64,000 nt of DNA, taken from contig JAEOTZ010000056.1 of the NCBI GenBank assembly GCA_016839585.1, positions 1-64,000 on the forward strand, given 5' to 3'. The position numbers and the translations under genes were made by a program. The notes below the pieces were generated by a model that saw only the letters and a list, made by a program, of their open reading frames with translations, did no database searches and was not told the DNA's origin. Source of the stretch: Promethearchaeota archaeon. GTDB taxonomy: Archaea > Asgardarchaeota > Lokiarchaeia > Sigyniarchaeales > SOKP01. Shown here piece by piece: positions 53,824-63,294 of the stretch. Each line of letters opens with the position of its first letter. Within the stretch, counting starts at the first letter, position 1.

Positions 53824-54225
53824 TTAAACAAATCTAGTTAGTTTTTGGGCGTACTCTTGCGAAATAAAAAGTGTATCCCTAGGTCCCACTTTTGGATTTA
53901 TATAGCAAATTAATGCTCCTGTTCCCCCGATAGGGATGGGACAAATAATAATATGCCCTTTTCCTGTTATATTCGTTCCTATTTTTCTTTCTTCTGTGTT
54001 TTCTACGATCATATATTTTATAGCCTGAATAGTAATATTTGTCATTCCTTTTTGACCAAGCTCTAGTTTAGTATTAAGCAACTCGTTAATCTGATCTAGA
54101 TCGTTAGAAACATCCCAGTTTTCAGTTTGAGTGAGTAGAATACCATCTTTATTTAAAATTGCTATCCCAAAAATATTTTGCTCTTCATTTAATAACTCAT
54201 CAATAATTACTTCTATTTCAGACAT
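53824..54225 (-). CDS. Probable Asgard profilin
   Basis: A 133-residue protein from ATG 54225 (MSEIEVIIDE); an upstream TTG at 54237 adds four residues. The order is that of profilin: N-terminal helix, AILNKDGILLTQTENW, then a helix (DLDQINELLNTKLE), then the KYMIVENTEERKIGTNITGKG strand-turn region, ALICYINP, and a C-terminal helix (FISQEYAQKLTRFV). Profilin-like spacing is better than that of a roadblock domain, my first guess. Asgard profilins bind actin-like lokiactins; no actin gene is in the window. Confidence 0.7.
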   Translation of the reverse strand: MSEIEVIIDELLNEEQNIFGIAILNKDGILLTQTENWDVSNDLDQINELLNTKLELGQKGMTNITIQAIKYMIVENTEERKIGTNITGKGHIIICPIPIGGTGALICYINPKVGPRDTLFISQEYAQKLTRFV

Positions 54226-54329
54226 TATAATTACCAAAATATTATATTATCAAATTATTATTTAATAAATAAATTATAAATTTAAATATACGTTTAAAAA
54301 TAATTTCAAATTTATGACGGTGAAATTGA

Positions 54330-54872
54330 TTGGCATTCAGAATGTGGAAAAAGGCAATACTTCTCTCTTTACGTGAAAAAAAGATATTCACAGTTTTTGC
54401 ATTGATATATACTATTTTAATATTTTTATCAAGTTTATTCATAGAATTGGGAATTGGGGGTCAATTAGGAGAATCTGCTCTATTTTTTATCTTGATCTTT
54501 TTTACTACTAGTTTAATTCTTTCTCTACTCTATGCTTGGATTTTGGTGTCTAGAAGAAGACGAGTTTGGGCTACATTCAAATGTATTGGTTATACAAATA
54601 AAAATATAATTATATTGGTATCAGGAATTATATTATTTACTACATTGATGGGATTTTTTATTGTAATTGAAGTTCTATTTCATTATGCTGCTATTGTCGC
54701 TTATCTAAATTCAGCAGAAATTAATTTAGATATTAAAATTTTAATAGGATTAGTCCCAGTTATTGTAACTAGTGGAATGTTCATATTTGTTCAACTAATT
54801 GCCCTTATTGTTGTTTATAGAAAAGTGTTAAAAGTAAGACCAATAATTGCATTAAAAAGAGTAGGAGGGTAA
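54330..54872 (+). CDS. Short FtsX-type permease
   Basis: A 180-residue membrane protein with about four TM helices matching only the FtsX transmembrane block (RVWATFKCIGYTNKNIIILV, and the C-terminal KVLKVRPIIALKRV typical of FtsX/MacB ends). The large extracytoplasmic domain of usual FtsX/MacB proteins is absent. TTG start 54330 follows GGTGA by 6 bases. The ATPase gene begins 13 bp later, so the pair forms a minimal ABC module. Confidence 0.65.
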   Translation: MAFRMWKKAILLSLREKKIFTVFALIYTILIFLSSLFIELGIGGQLGESALFFILIFFTTSLILSLLYAWILVSRRRRVWATFKCIGYTNKNIIILVSGIILFTTLMGFFIVIEVLFHYAAIVAYLNSAEINLDIKILIGLVPVIVTSGMFIFVQLIALIVVYRKVLKVRPIIALKRVGG

Positions 54873-54885
54873 GGAGGAAAAAGAA

Positions 54886-55578
54886 ATGGTATTTGCAAAA
54901 GATATTATGATTGAGGCAATTGATATAAATAAGGAATATAGACGGGCAGGAGCCATTATCAGAGCATTAGTAGATATAAATTTAAGAGTAAAGTCTGGGG
55001 AGTTTGTAATAGTACAAGGACCAACCGGGTGTGGAAAAAGTACTCTCCTTAATGTATTATCAGGTTTAGATTTGCCAGATTCGGGTAGAGTTATTTTTGA
55101 TGGGGAAAATATAGCACGAGCAACAGAAGATAGATTAAGTAAAATTCGGCGTCAAAAAATTGGTTTTGTATTCCAAGATTATAACCTTGTTAATTCATTA
55201 ACAGCAATCGAAAATATAGAAGCATTATTATGGCCGACAGTCTTAAGTAATAAAGAAATAGAAAATAGATCAATTGCAGCATTAAGAGATGTTAATCTTC
55301 TTGAACGTAAAGACCACCATCCTGTTCAACTAAGTGGTGGTGAAAAACAAAGGGTTGGATTAGCGAGGGCAATTATTCATAGACCTAGGGTTATCTTAGC
55401 AGATGAACCAACTGGAAATTTAGATCCTGAATCAGAAACACATGTAATGGAGTTATTAAAGAAAATTAATAAGGACACAGAAACAACAGTTATAGTAGTT
55501 ACTCATCGTACGCACTTGAATAAATATGCTGATAAAATTATTAAAATGGATAAGGGAAGAATTATTAAAATTGAATAA
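54886..55578 (+). CDS. ABC ATPase, LolD/MacB type
   Basis: A 230-residue ATPase: Walker A GPTGCGKSTLL, signature LSGGEKQRVGLARA, Walker B VILADEPTGNLDPES and H-loop VVVTHRT. Close to LolD/MacB/FtsE-type ATPases that drive extracytoplasmic lipoprotein or peptide machines. It pairs with the preceding short FtsX-like protein. A fuller transporter would need a substrate-binding protein, not seen here. ATG 54886. Confidence 0.85.
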   Translation: MVFAKDIMIEAIDINKEYRRAGAIIRALVDINLRVKSGEFVIVQGPTGCGKSTLLNVLSGLDLPDSGRVIFDGENIARATEDRLSKIRRQKIGFVFQDYNLVNSLTAIENIEALLWPTVLSNKEIENRSIAALRDVNLLERKDHHPVQLSGGEKQRVGLARAIIHRPRVILADEPTGNLDPESETHVMELLKKINKDTETTVIVVTHRTHLNKYADKIIKMDKGRIIKIE

Positions 55579-55802
55579 TATCTAATTCTGTTTTATTATC
55601 ATTTTTTTTGCTTGAATTTCTCAATCTATATATTTATCTATCAAATTTTTATAATCTGAAAATAGATAAAGATTTTTTTCTTAAATTATTGTATGTTCAA
55701 TAAGATAGATGGATTTTCAAAACAAAAATATAAATATATTAAGAGTTTTTGAAATACTATTAACTAAACTAAAATCAAAGTTTAAATTAAAAATTAGGTA
55801 GG

Positions 55803-56570
55803 GTGTTAAAAATCGGAAAAAAGCGTGTGATTCTATCAGGTTGTGCTGGAATGTGTTGTCTATTACCAATGGCATATATAAGTTTTCGGTTTCTAAATTT
55901 GACAGAAGGAGTTACTGGTGGATTATTGGAGAATTTTGAGGATGCTTTGGGTACATTGACGGGACTTATAGGTTTTGGTGGACCTTTTTTAGAAATTGTA
56001 GCTGGAGGTTTTATTGGAATGGCTATGATTTTTTTATTTCCTATTCATTGGTGTATATATTACCGCCCTGAAGATGTAGGGTTAATTATTGCGGTTACTG
56101 TTCCTTGGATTTTATCTTGTGCCATCACGAGTGGCTTATTTGCCCATTCTCCTCGAGGTGGTATTAACACTAGTCTTGCTATTGGTTTTGGATATATGAT
56201 TCCACTATCGATTATTTATCTAGTATTAGCTGTTGCATTTCCAATAGGTTCAGCAGTTTTAGATGGGTTATTATTGGGATTGGCAGACTTACCATTTTTA
56301 CTTGCTATACTTACGTCAATCTTTGAGGGCTGTTTGGTGGGGGCTGTTTTTGGAGCATTTATTGGTAGTTTGAAATATAAACCCGGGAAAGCAAAACCAA
56401 AGGTTAAAAAAGTTAGAGACAAAGAAGCCGAAATTTCAGAACCTACTTTTGAAAAATTAGGAAAAGTAGAAGAGGCAGAAACTATTTCACCTTTTTGTAC
56501 GAACTGCGGAGCTAAACTTGCTCCAGACGATGATTTTTGCACTAATTGTGGAAAAAAATCTAAAAAATAA
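55803..56570 (+). CDS. Membrane protein with C-terminal zinc ribbon
   Basis: 255 residues: about five TM helices (one through ~10-30, then several between 60 and 190) and a cytosolic tail ending in a zinc ribbon (CTNCGAKLAPDDDFCTNCG). The GTG start at 55803 is only two bases from AGGTAGG; an in-frame ATC lies at the better spacing (see findings). Not recognised; similar architecture to the 47860-48381 protein but inverted. Confidence 0.55.
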   Translation: MLKIGKKRVILSGCAGMCCLLPMAYISFRFLNLTEGVTGGLLENFEDALGTLTGLIGFGGPFLEIVAGGFIGMAMIFLFPIHWCIYYRPEDVGLIIAVTVPWILSCAITSGLFAHSPRGGINTSLAIGFGYMIPLSIIYLVLAVAFPIGSAVLDGLLLGLADLPFLLAILTSIFEGCLVGAVFGAFIGSLKYKPGKAKPKVKKVRDKEAEISEPTFEKLGKVEEAETISPFCTNCGAKLAPDDDFCTNCGKKSKK

Positions 56571-56729
56571 TTTTTTTTAAATTACTTAATCTATTTTTAT
56601 CCACCTATTTTATTTATTATTAGATTTGATTTCCATAAATTAGATACTTATATTTTAATTCCAAGAAAAATATTATATTAAGTTATACCATTATATTAAT
56701 AATGAAAATTCAAACAATAAGATGATATT

Positions 56730-57761
56730 ATGCCGAAAGAGGTAAAAGGGGTATTATTTAGCCGTTTGGTTGTTTTAATTTCTATTGTTCTTATCCCTAT
56801 AATCACATTTTTAATCTATAATTTTGCTGGTTTTGAATTATGGTTTTCAAATGATCCAGATTTGGAGTTTTTGATTATTAACCTTTTATGTCCCTTAGTT
56901 TTTAGTATTTCATGGTTATTTTTCATAATTTTATTTGCTAACCGTTTTGCTGAAACTATCGATTCTACAGATAGAGTGGTGGGGGTAATTCCCTTAAGAT
57001 TGAAATTGTTTTATGGTATAAATGCCGTTTATATACTTCTTATTTTTGTATTTCCGTTAATCACACCTGTTGTTTCAGTTTTAACCTTTGCTTCCTTTGG
57101 GTGGCAATTAACAACCTTTAGAAAAGAACGATGGGAGGAGGACACGAAAGTTTCTTTATTAACTAAAATTATTATGATTATAGCTTCAATCATCCCTGTC
57201 TTCTGTGGAATCGTTATTATTCCAGAATATATTAAGTTATCAATATTTTTATTATGGGATATTTGGATTCCATTACTTGATCCGATTTACATAATCTCAT
57301 ATTGTTTATGTACAGCTCTAGCAATTGGATCATTATTTATCTTATTTGCTAATTCAGGCATAAGTGAATATGAGCAAATATTTGTAGATACTTCAAAAAC
57401 AAAAAAAATGATACAGATTAAAATTTTGGAAGTAGCTTTATTCGTTTTCTTCTTATTTTTGGCTTTTTATGAATTTGCTGTGATAGATCTATTCTATAAT
57501 GCTGGATTTATAATTGTTCTTATAGTCTCAATAGTCAACTATTTTAGTGGGAAACAGAAAACAAGTAAATTTCGAGGTCATGTGATGGGATATATTCTAG
57601 CTGCAATTTTTATGGGCTCCAATTTAATATTCATTTCGGATACAGCATTCTCAGATTTTATGAAAGTCTCGAGTCTTATCATCTCTGGAATATTGTTTAT
57701 TTTAGTATTTTTATATACATTCATTCACCTAGAGGAACCTGAACTAAAATATAATCACTAA
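56730..57761 (+). CDS. Nine-TM membrane protein, unknown
   Basis: 343 residues with roughly nine TM helices, no signal peptide apart from the first helix and no motif I recognise. It lies on the same strand 159 bp after the zinc-ribbon membrane protein and before the 685-residue surface protein. ATG start 56730. Confidence 0.5.
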   Translation: MPKEVKGVLFSRLVVLISIVLIPIITFLIYNFAGFELWFSNDPDLEFLIINLLCPLVFSISWLFFIILFANRFAETIDSTDRVVGVIPLRLKLFYGINAVYILLIFVFPLITPVVSVLTFASFGWQLTTFRKERWEEDTKVSLLTKIIMIIASIIPVFCGIVIIPEYIKLSIFLLWDIWIPLLDPIYIISYCLCTALAIGSLFILFANSGISEYEQIFVDTSKTKKMIQIKILEVALFVFFLFLAFYEFAVIDLFYNAGFIIVLIVSIVNYFSGKQKTSKFRGHVMGYILAAIFMGSNLIFISDTAFSDFMKVSSLIISGILFILVFLYTFIHLEEPELKYNH

Positions 57762-58073
57762 TTTTTTTTTATTTTTAATTTTAAGTTAATCCTGATATAT
57801 TCATGTTAAAAATTAAGCTGATTTCCTGAATATATTAAATTAGATTAAAAAAATATCATTTTAAAATAAGCGAGATTAATAAAAATATTTATTCTATTAA
57901 ATTTCGCCTCAATCGATAAGAATTTGTTGATTAAATATTTTACTTTAATATGAGTTAAATTATCCTAAAATTTTCTACTATATTAGAATATAAATTATTA
58001 AAAAGCTAAATTTTATTTATAATTTTAAGATTAAAATTAAAATTTATTTAAAAAAAATAAGGGTTAGAAAAAA
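57762..58073. other. AT-rich intergenic region before the surface protein
   Basis: No reading frame of note. It carries the T-rich end of the preceding gene and the promoter of the 58074 gene, with several TATA-like stretches. No repeats or RNA-like structure seen. Confidence 0.4.
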
Positions 58074-60131
58074 ATGAAAATAATAAATGCTAAATCCTTA
58101 ATGGTTCTTTCTTTGTTTCTTACCTCGATGATAGCAATGCCAGTTATGGTATCTGCTGACGATGATAACAAGTTTGATTTTGATCAGTGGGGAGGTAATG
58201 AGGATTTTTTTAATAGTTTTCAGGGAGGTTTTGGAAGTATGTTAGGAGGATTAGGTTATGCTGGAAATCTATTAGGACATGTGTTCCTGATGTTGTTTCA
58301 TCAAGCATATGAGAATTTTTCTGCCAGTGAGATGATGTCAGGGGTCTATGTATTAAGTGCATTTAATGAAACTTCAACCCCAGTAAGAATTAATGATTTT
58401 GGACCTGTTGGCGAAACGGAGATCCATCTTTTACCAGAACATTATGCTAATCATTCAGGCATTTCTGGAACAGCTTACTGCGTAGTAAATAAGAGTGGTT
58501 CATATGAATATAGTATGACTGTGGGAGCAGGAGTCACACTAATAATTTGGGATAACGACCATTCATTCATAAATGCTGTCAAAAAATTATTTAATTTCTT
58601 TAAAACATTAGAAGAGAGCGATTTAGATGGAGAAGAAATTCCTGAGGATCTTATTAGAGAAGGAGTAGAACTAATTGTTTGGTTTTTAATCCATATAAAT
58701 GACATTTTCACTGGTGATGAACTTTTTATATTGAATCCCATTACCTGGCAGAAATTAGAAATTACTCCAATAAATTTTCAAATAACAAAAACATGGTACC
58801 ATTCAGGTAATACAATAATTGGAGACGGTGATGATGTTGAGCTTGAAGTAGCCTATCCATCAATACTAAGTCCTTTGAATATGGAAGCCGATGCCAGAAA
58901 AGATATTTATATGCAATGGTTATTGAGAGATACAGAAATTATAAATTCCGGTAAAAAATTATACTGGACAGCATTTACCTTCGATTTAATTGAATTTTGG
59001 ATGAAAAATTTTGAAATTCATATTGATATAGCAGAACTTATTGACATTGGAAGTGGAGAGGGGGGAGATCCTGCGAAAGCGTTTCAGGGATGTGATATTG
59101 AATTTTACCTATTTTCCCATCATTTAGCTGGTGCTTTCCTCTATAATGATTTAAATTTTGATCGTGAACTTACTGTGAACTATACAGATACAACAGTAAC
59201 AATTGACGGTGAGGATAAAGATATATCATATCCAGTGAGTTCTGAACTTACTCATAGAATAGTTTTAAGAAGTGTAGACAAGTACAATTTTACACTTCCA
59301 ACTAAGAATGATGATAATACTATTTCATGGGGATTACGATTACAAGATGTTAATATCTCTGCTGTTCCTGTTGGGATTGATTTAGATTCCTATCTAGCCG
59401 CACCTCAAGAAAATCTAGATTATATGCAATTTGGATTTACTTTTGATCCAGAAAAGAATGTAGAAGGGGCAGATGCCGTAGGGAAAATAAAACTAGACCA
59501 AAACTTTACTCCATGGAATAATAATACTGATCCCTACGCAAATGCTGATATTATAGATTTGGATATGGCAATAATTTATGTGTCAACTATATTACATTTC
59601 CACTTAAATGTAGCAACTTCTGGCGACGTTACGCCTCCTGATGCAAACTTAGATGATTTTTATGATGATGATCCTAATGATGACGATTATGTTAAAGAGA
59701 CTCATGAATTAAAGGTTGGAAATTACCTTGGCGGCTCAGAGCCACTAGATTTCGTTGATATTGCAGGACCCTATTATGATTATGGTAATGTAACCCTCCC
59801 TAGACGTGATAATGCAAGTACTTCTATCATCCCTCTTGCTGTATGGACTGGTGAAATGGAAAGACATGATACATTTGTACCACCAAGTGAAACAGATGTA
59901 AAACCTTTTGCCACTGATATTAGGGTTAATATAAGTTTCACTGTAGTAGCTTACGCCGTTTGTTATCCTGAATTTGAGGATGGTACTGGCATCTGGCATG
60001 ATCCAACCTTCAGTGTTTTTATGACTTTTCAAACCCCAGAGTTCTGGGCATTAATAGTATTGATTGCTGGCATTGGATTAGTCGGTGTTGCTACTATCCT
60101 AATAAAAAGAAGAAAGGACATGAGAGTCTAA
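58074..60131 (+). CDS. Secreted 685-residue surface protein
   Basis: 685 residues. Signal peptide MKIINAKSLMVLSLFLTSM.. to AMPVMVSA (~1-28), a long extracellular part with no recognised domain, and a C-terminal TM helix (ALIVLIAGIGLVGVATILI) with a basic tail RRKDMRV. The N-terminal mature region is Asp-rich and Gly-rich (GGFGSMLGGLGYAGNLLGHVF). Trp and Asn are frequent, as in other Asgard surface proteins. Function unknown. A T-rich run follows the stop. Confidence 0.6.
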   Translation: MKIINAKSLMVLSLFLTSMIAMPVMVSADDDNKFDFDQWGGNEDFFNSFQGGFGSMLGGLGYAGNLLGHVFLMLFHQAYENFSASEMMSGVYVLSAFNETSTPVRINDFGPVGETEIHLLPEHYANHSGISGTAYCVVNKSGSYEYSMTVGAGVTLIIWDNDHSFINAVKKLFNFFKTLEESDLDGEEIPEDLIREGVELIVWFLIHINDIFTGDELFILNPITWQKLEITPINFQITKTWYHSGNTIIGDGDDVELEVAYPSILSPLNMEADARKDIYMQWLLRDTEIINSGKKLYWTAFTFDLIEFWMKNFEIHIDIAELIDIGSGEGGDPAKAFQGCDIEFYLFSHHLAGAFLYNDLNFDRELTVNYTDTTVTIDGEDKDISYPVSSELTHRIVLRSVDKYNFTLPTKNDDNTISWGLRLQDVNISAVPVGIDLDSYLAAPQENLDYMQFGFTFDPEKNVEGADAVGKIKLDQNFTPWNNNTDPYANADIIDLDMAIIYVSTILHFHLNVATSGDVTPPDANLDDFYDDDPNDDDYVKETHELKVGNYLGGSEPLDFVDIAGPYYDYGNVTLPRRDNASTSIIPLAVWTGEMERHDTFVPPSETDVKPFATDIRVNISFTVVAYAVCYPEFEDGTGIWHDPTFSVFMTFQTPEFWALIVLIAGIGLVGVATILIKRRKDMRV

Positions 60132-60135
60132 AAAA

Positions 60136-60178
60136 TATTTTTTTAATATATTTTATTTTTTTTTTATTTTTATTTTCT
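60136..60178 (+). terminator. T-rich terminator region
   Basis: Two T-runs (7 and 10+) with short A/T interruptions directly after the surface-protein stop, the usual form of an archaeal intrinsic-type termination zone. Confidence 0.35.
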
Positions 60179-60267
60179 TGAAACTTTATCCTACAAAGTT
60201 TTAAATTTTGATATATCTAAATGATATAAAGAGAAAAAAATTTTACAAGTATCAGTGAGAAGAAGAA

Positions 60268-62058
60268 ATGCCAATTAAGTTAGATGATACTTATCAAGTA
60301 GATGAAAATAAACAATGGTTTAAGAAATGGTGGCCTGAGGGAGTCCCTTTTAATACTACATTTGAAGAAAAAACTACAAATGAATTTTTAGACAAACAAG
60401 TGGTGAAGCATTCTAATGAAAATTTAATTTGGTTTTTAGATACATGGATTTCTTATAAACAATTTCAAGAGTATGTAAAATCATTCGCTACCGCATTAGC
60501 TAATTTGGGTATTAAAAAAGGGGATGTTGTAGCAATACACTTACCTAACTGTCCTCAATACATAGTAGGGTATTATGCTATTACTAGAATAGGAGCTATT
60601 GCTAGTGGAATTAATCCCACTTACCAACCTATGGAAATATTACATCAGCTTGACATTATTAAGCCTAAACTTTTAATTGTATTAGATGCTTTATATAAAA
60701 CTTACATAAAACCTATAGTTGAGGAATCAAGTTTGGAAATAATTGTTTATACTAATCTAGCAGATCTTACGGATATAATTAGTGTAAAAAAGATAGTTGG
60801 CAAATTTGTAAAGAAGATTCCTACAGGGAAAGTTGATTATCCTAATGCATATAGATTTAAAGATCTTTTAAAAACTAAGTCAAATGTTCCAGAAATTAAG
60901 ATTAATGTTAAGACCCATCCTGCAACTTATATAATGACCGGTGGAACCACAGGTTTGCCAAAAGCAGCAGTTTTAACGCATTTTAATGTAGTATCAAATG
61001 CTAATCAATGTAAATTATGGTTAGGTGGAGAAAGACCATGTATAGGAAATATTGGAATACTTCCATTATTTCACAGTTTTGCTCATACAGTAGTTATGAA
61101 TACAACTATAGCAGTTGGAGGTTGGATCATGCTCTTTCCAAGTCCTCCTTCACAAACAGAATTATGTGAAGAAATCGAAAAATTACCATGTACAGAAGGT
61201 TTAATTTATGCGGGTACTGAAATGTTATTTAAAAGGCTAGCCGAACTTAAAAGGTTAAAAAAAAGATACCCGGGAGTTATGGGAAAATTAATATTATGTG
61301 TTTCAAGTGCCGGTCCATTGCATAAAGCGGTACATGATGCTTTTATTGAAAACACAGGTGGTAGAATTGTTGAAGGTTATGGACTATCAGAGGCTAGTCC
61401 TGCAGTAAGCGCTGGTAATTTATTTGGTGAAAGTCCAATTGGCAGCATAGGTATGCCATTCCCAGGAACAGAATGGGGTATCTGGCCTACGGAAGATTTC
61501 AATTCAGGTCCTATATGTGTAGGAAATACAGATGAAAAAAATTTTGGTATTGAACATTCAGGAGAAATTTGTGTCGCAGGTCCTCAAGTTATGTTAGAGT
61601 ATTTAAACGAACCAGATGAGACTGCTGAAGCAATTTTAGAATACAAAGGTAAATTATGGTTATTAACAGGAGATATTGGTTTTATGAATGAAGATGGTAC
61701 AATAGTAATTAGAGATCGAAAGAAACAGCTTATTAAACATAAGGGTTATTCTGTATTTCCTAAAGAAGTAGAAGAACTCCTAATGAAACATCCAGATATT
61801 ACAGAAGCTGCTGTAGCAGGACTGCCCCATGAAGAATATGGAGAAGTTATAAAAGCATGGGTTTCAATAAAAGAAGATTGTCATTTATCACCTCAGATAA
61901 TAAAAGAATGGGCTACTGAAAATATGACACTTTATAAAGTCCCTTATTCTATTGCTATTGTTGGAGAATTACCAAAAAACGTCATAGGAAAGGTTCAGCG
62001 TAGAGCACTACAAATTAAAGATCCGTTATACATTGAAAAATATGGAAATTCTCAATGA
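60268..62058 (+). CDS. AMP-forming acyl-CoA synthetase
   Basis: A 596-residue adenylate-forming enzyme. The core motif is YIMTGGTTGLPKAAVLTH (A3), A5 GYGLSEASPA, A7 LLTGDIGFM, A8 DRKKQLIKHKGYSVFPKEVE and A10 NVIGKVQRRAL with the catalytic Lys. Closest to long-/medium-chain fatty-acid or aromatic-acid CoA ligases; the acid cannot be identified by eye. Monocistronic. ATG 60268. Confidence 0.88.
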   Translation: MPIKLDDTYQVDENKQWFKKWWPEGVPFNTTFEEKTTNEFLDKQVVKHSNENLIWFLDTWISYKQFQEYVKSFATALANLGIKKGDVVAIHLPNCPQYIVGYYAITRIGAIASGINPTYQPMEILHQLDIIKPKLLIVLDALYKTYIKPIVEESSLEIIVYTNLADLTDIISVKKIVGKFVKKIPTGKVDYPNAYRFKDLLKTKSNVPEIKINVKTHPATYIMTGGTTGLPKAAVLTHFNVVSNANQCKLWLGGERPCIGNIGILPLFHSFAHTVVMNTTIAVGGWIMLFPSPPSQTELCEEIEKLPCTEGLIYAGTEMLFKRLAELKRLKKRYPGVMGKLILCVSSAGPLHKAVHDAFIENTGGRIVEGYGLSEASPAVSAGNLFGESPIGSIGMPFPGTEWGIWPTEDFNSGPICVGNTDEKNFGIEHSGEICVAGPQVMLEYLNEPDETAEAILEYKGKLWLLTGDIGFMNEDGTIVIRDRKKQLIKHKGYSVFPKEVEELLMKHPDITEAAVAGLPHEEYGEVIKAWVSIKEDCHLSPQIIKEWATENMTLYKVPYSIAIVGELPKNVIGKVQRRALQIKDPLYIEKYGNSQ

Positions 62059-62102
62059 GGTTTTATTAAAAACAAGCATTATAATGAACAACCCCAAAAA
62101 CA

Positions 62103-62123
62103 TTATTTTTTTTTTTATTTTTC
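62103..62123 (+). terminator. Poly-T terminator after acyl-CoA synthetase
   Basis: A run of eleven T within a T-rich context, ~45 bases downstream of the acyl-CoA synthetase stop. Confidence 0.35.
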
Positions 62124-62293
62124 AAGATATCTTAAAATATCAAAAAATAATAAATAATTTTAAAAATAATATAAAGATAAAGAAGTGCATAGATTCTAGT
62201 GTATAATTTCTAGTACACTAGAATAGTAATTAATAAAAATATAAGTTTTTTTTAATAAAATAAGAAATAAATAAAACTTAGAGAGACAATATT

Positions 62294-63220
62294 TTGTCAG
62301 AAAAACCAGAAATAGAAAAACTTGAAATAGAGGCTGCGAAACTAGAAGGAGTAAAAGTAAAAGATAACGAGCTTTTATTAGTTGATGAATTTGTTCAAGA
62401 TTATGCTCCAGAAATTGCTCACATTTATGATTTTAGAGAGGATGAATCAGAAGAACAACAAATTAAAACAGGACGACTTCATGAAAACCGTATCTTAGGT
62501 ATTATCTTAAAATTTTACCTAGCAGGTAAAAAGAAAATTACTACAACTGAAGTTGAGCAAGAGTATAAAAGATATTATAAAGAAATTGCTCGTTCTACAA
62601 TTTCGACTTACTTAAATATGCTAAAAAAAGAATCCACATTATATAAAGAAAGAGATGGTAGAGTAGTTTATTACATTTTTTATGAAGATCCTCCAAAAAA
62701 TATTAAGCCATTTTGGTTTACTAGAATTTTTTGTATTGTTCCAGCTTACTTTGATAGAGCAATATATTTTTCGAAATTTTATCTAGAGTCTGAATTATAT
62801 ACTCAAGAATACATTAAACGAACCAGCAATGGAAATAAACAACTATTAAACAAGAATTTCAAATTTCTGACTGGTTTAATTGTTTTAAATATTTTAAAAA
62901 ATAGAAGTTCAAAATGTGTACTTTGTCAATTTAGTAAACGAGAAATTTATAATACTTTACAGGAGGTAATATCGGTTGCAATTAAAGACCGATCTGATGT
63001 TTTACCTGAAGAATTGTTAGATATTCTAATCCATGAGTATTCAGAAATCCCTATATTTAATGGGATCAATATTGAATGTCAAGAAACAGAAAAACTAATA
63101 CTTGAAAAGATCTTTAAATTTGCTGACAATTATAAAAAAGATTTAGAATTTCAGATAATGGTTTCAAGTAGAAGACAAGATATAAGATTACAACAAAAAG
63201 AAATTATGGAACAAGAATAA
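62294..63220 (+). CDS. HTH protein with helical C-terminal domain
   Basis: 308 residues from a TTG start. Residues ~60-130 contain a winged-helix segment (TEVEQEYKRYYKEIARSTISTYLNMLKKESTLYKERDGRVVYYIF). The rest is helical, with a Cys pair (SSKCVLCQF) and a charged C-terminus. Not recognised beyond the HTH. Convergent with the Rab-like GTPase gene (~75 bp). Confidence 0.55.
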   Translation: MSEKPEIEKLEIEAAKLEGVKVKDNELLLVDEFVQDYAPEIAHIYDFREDESEEQQIKTGRLHENRILGIILKFYLAGKKKITTTEVEQEYKRYYKEIARSTISTYLNMLKKESTLYKERDGRVVYYIFYEDPPKNIKPFWFTRIFCIVPAYFDRAIYFSKFYLESELYTQEYIKRTSNGNKQLLNKNFKFLTGLIVLNILKNRSSKCVLCQFSKREIYNTLQEVISVAIKDRSDVLPEELLDILIHEYSEIPIFNGINIECQETEKLILEKIFKFADNYKKDLEFQIMVSSRRQDIRLQQKEIMEQE

Positions 63221-63294
63221 ATACAATCCATAAGATAAATTATAATTTATTTCCTTACTTATAAAATAAGATTTTAAGTGTTCTTTGATAAACA

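Noticed and set aside
53824-54237. Roadblock/LC7 domain call for the 137-residue protein
   Set aside because: First impression from size and DG turn, but the KYMIVE, RKIGT and TGKG order fits profilin better; roadblock kept only as the alternative.
54242-54442. Minus-strand 66-codon ORF over the FtsX start
   Set aside because: Overlaps the start of the permease and has no recognisable features.
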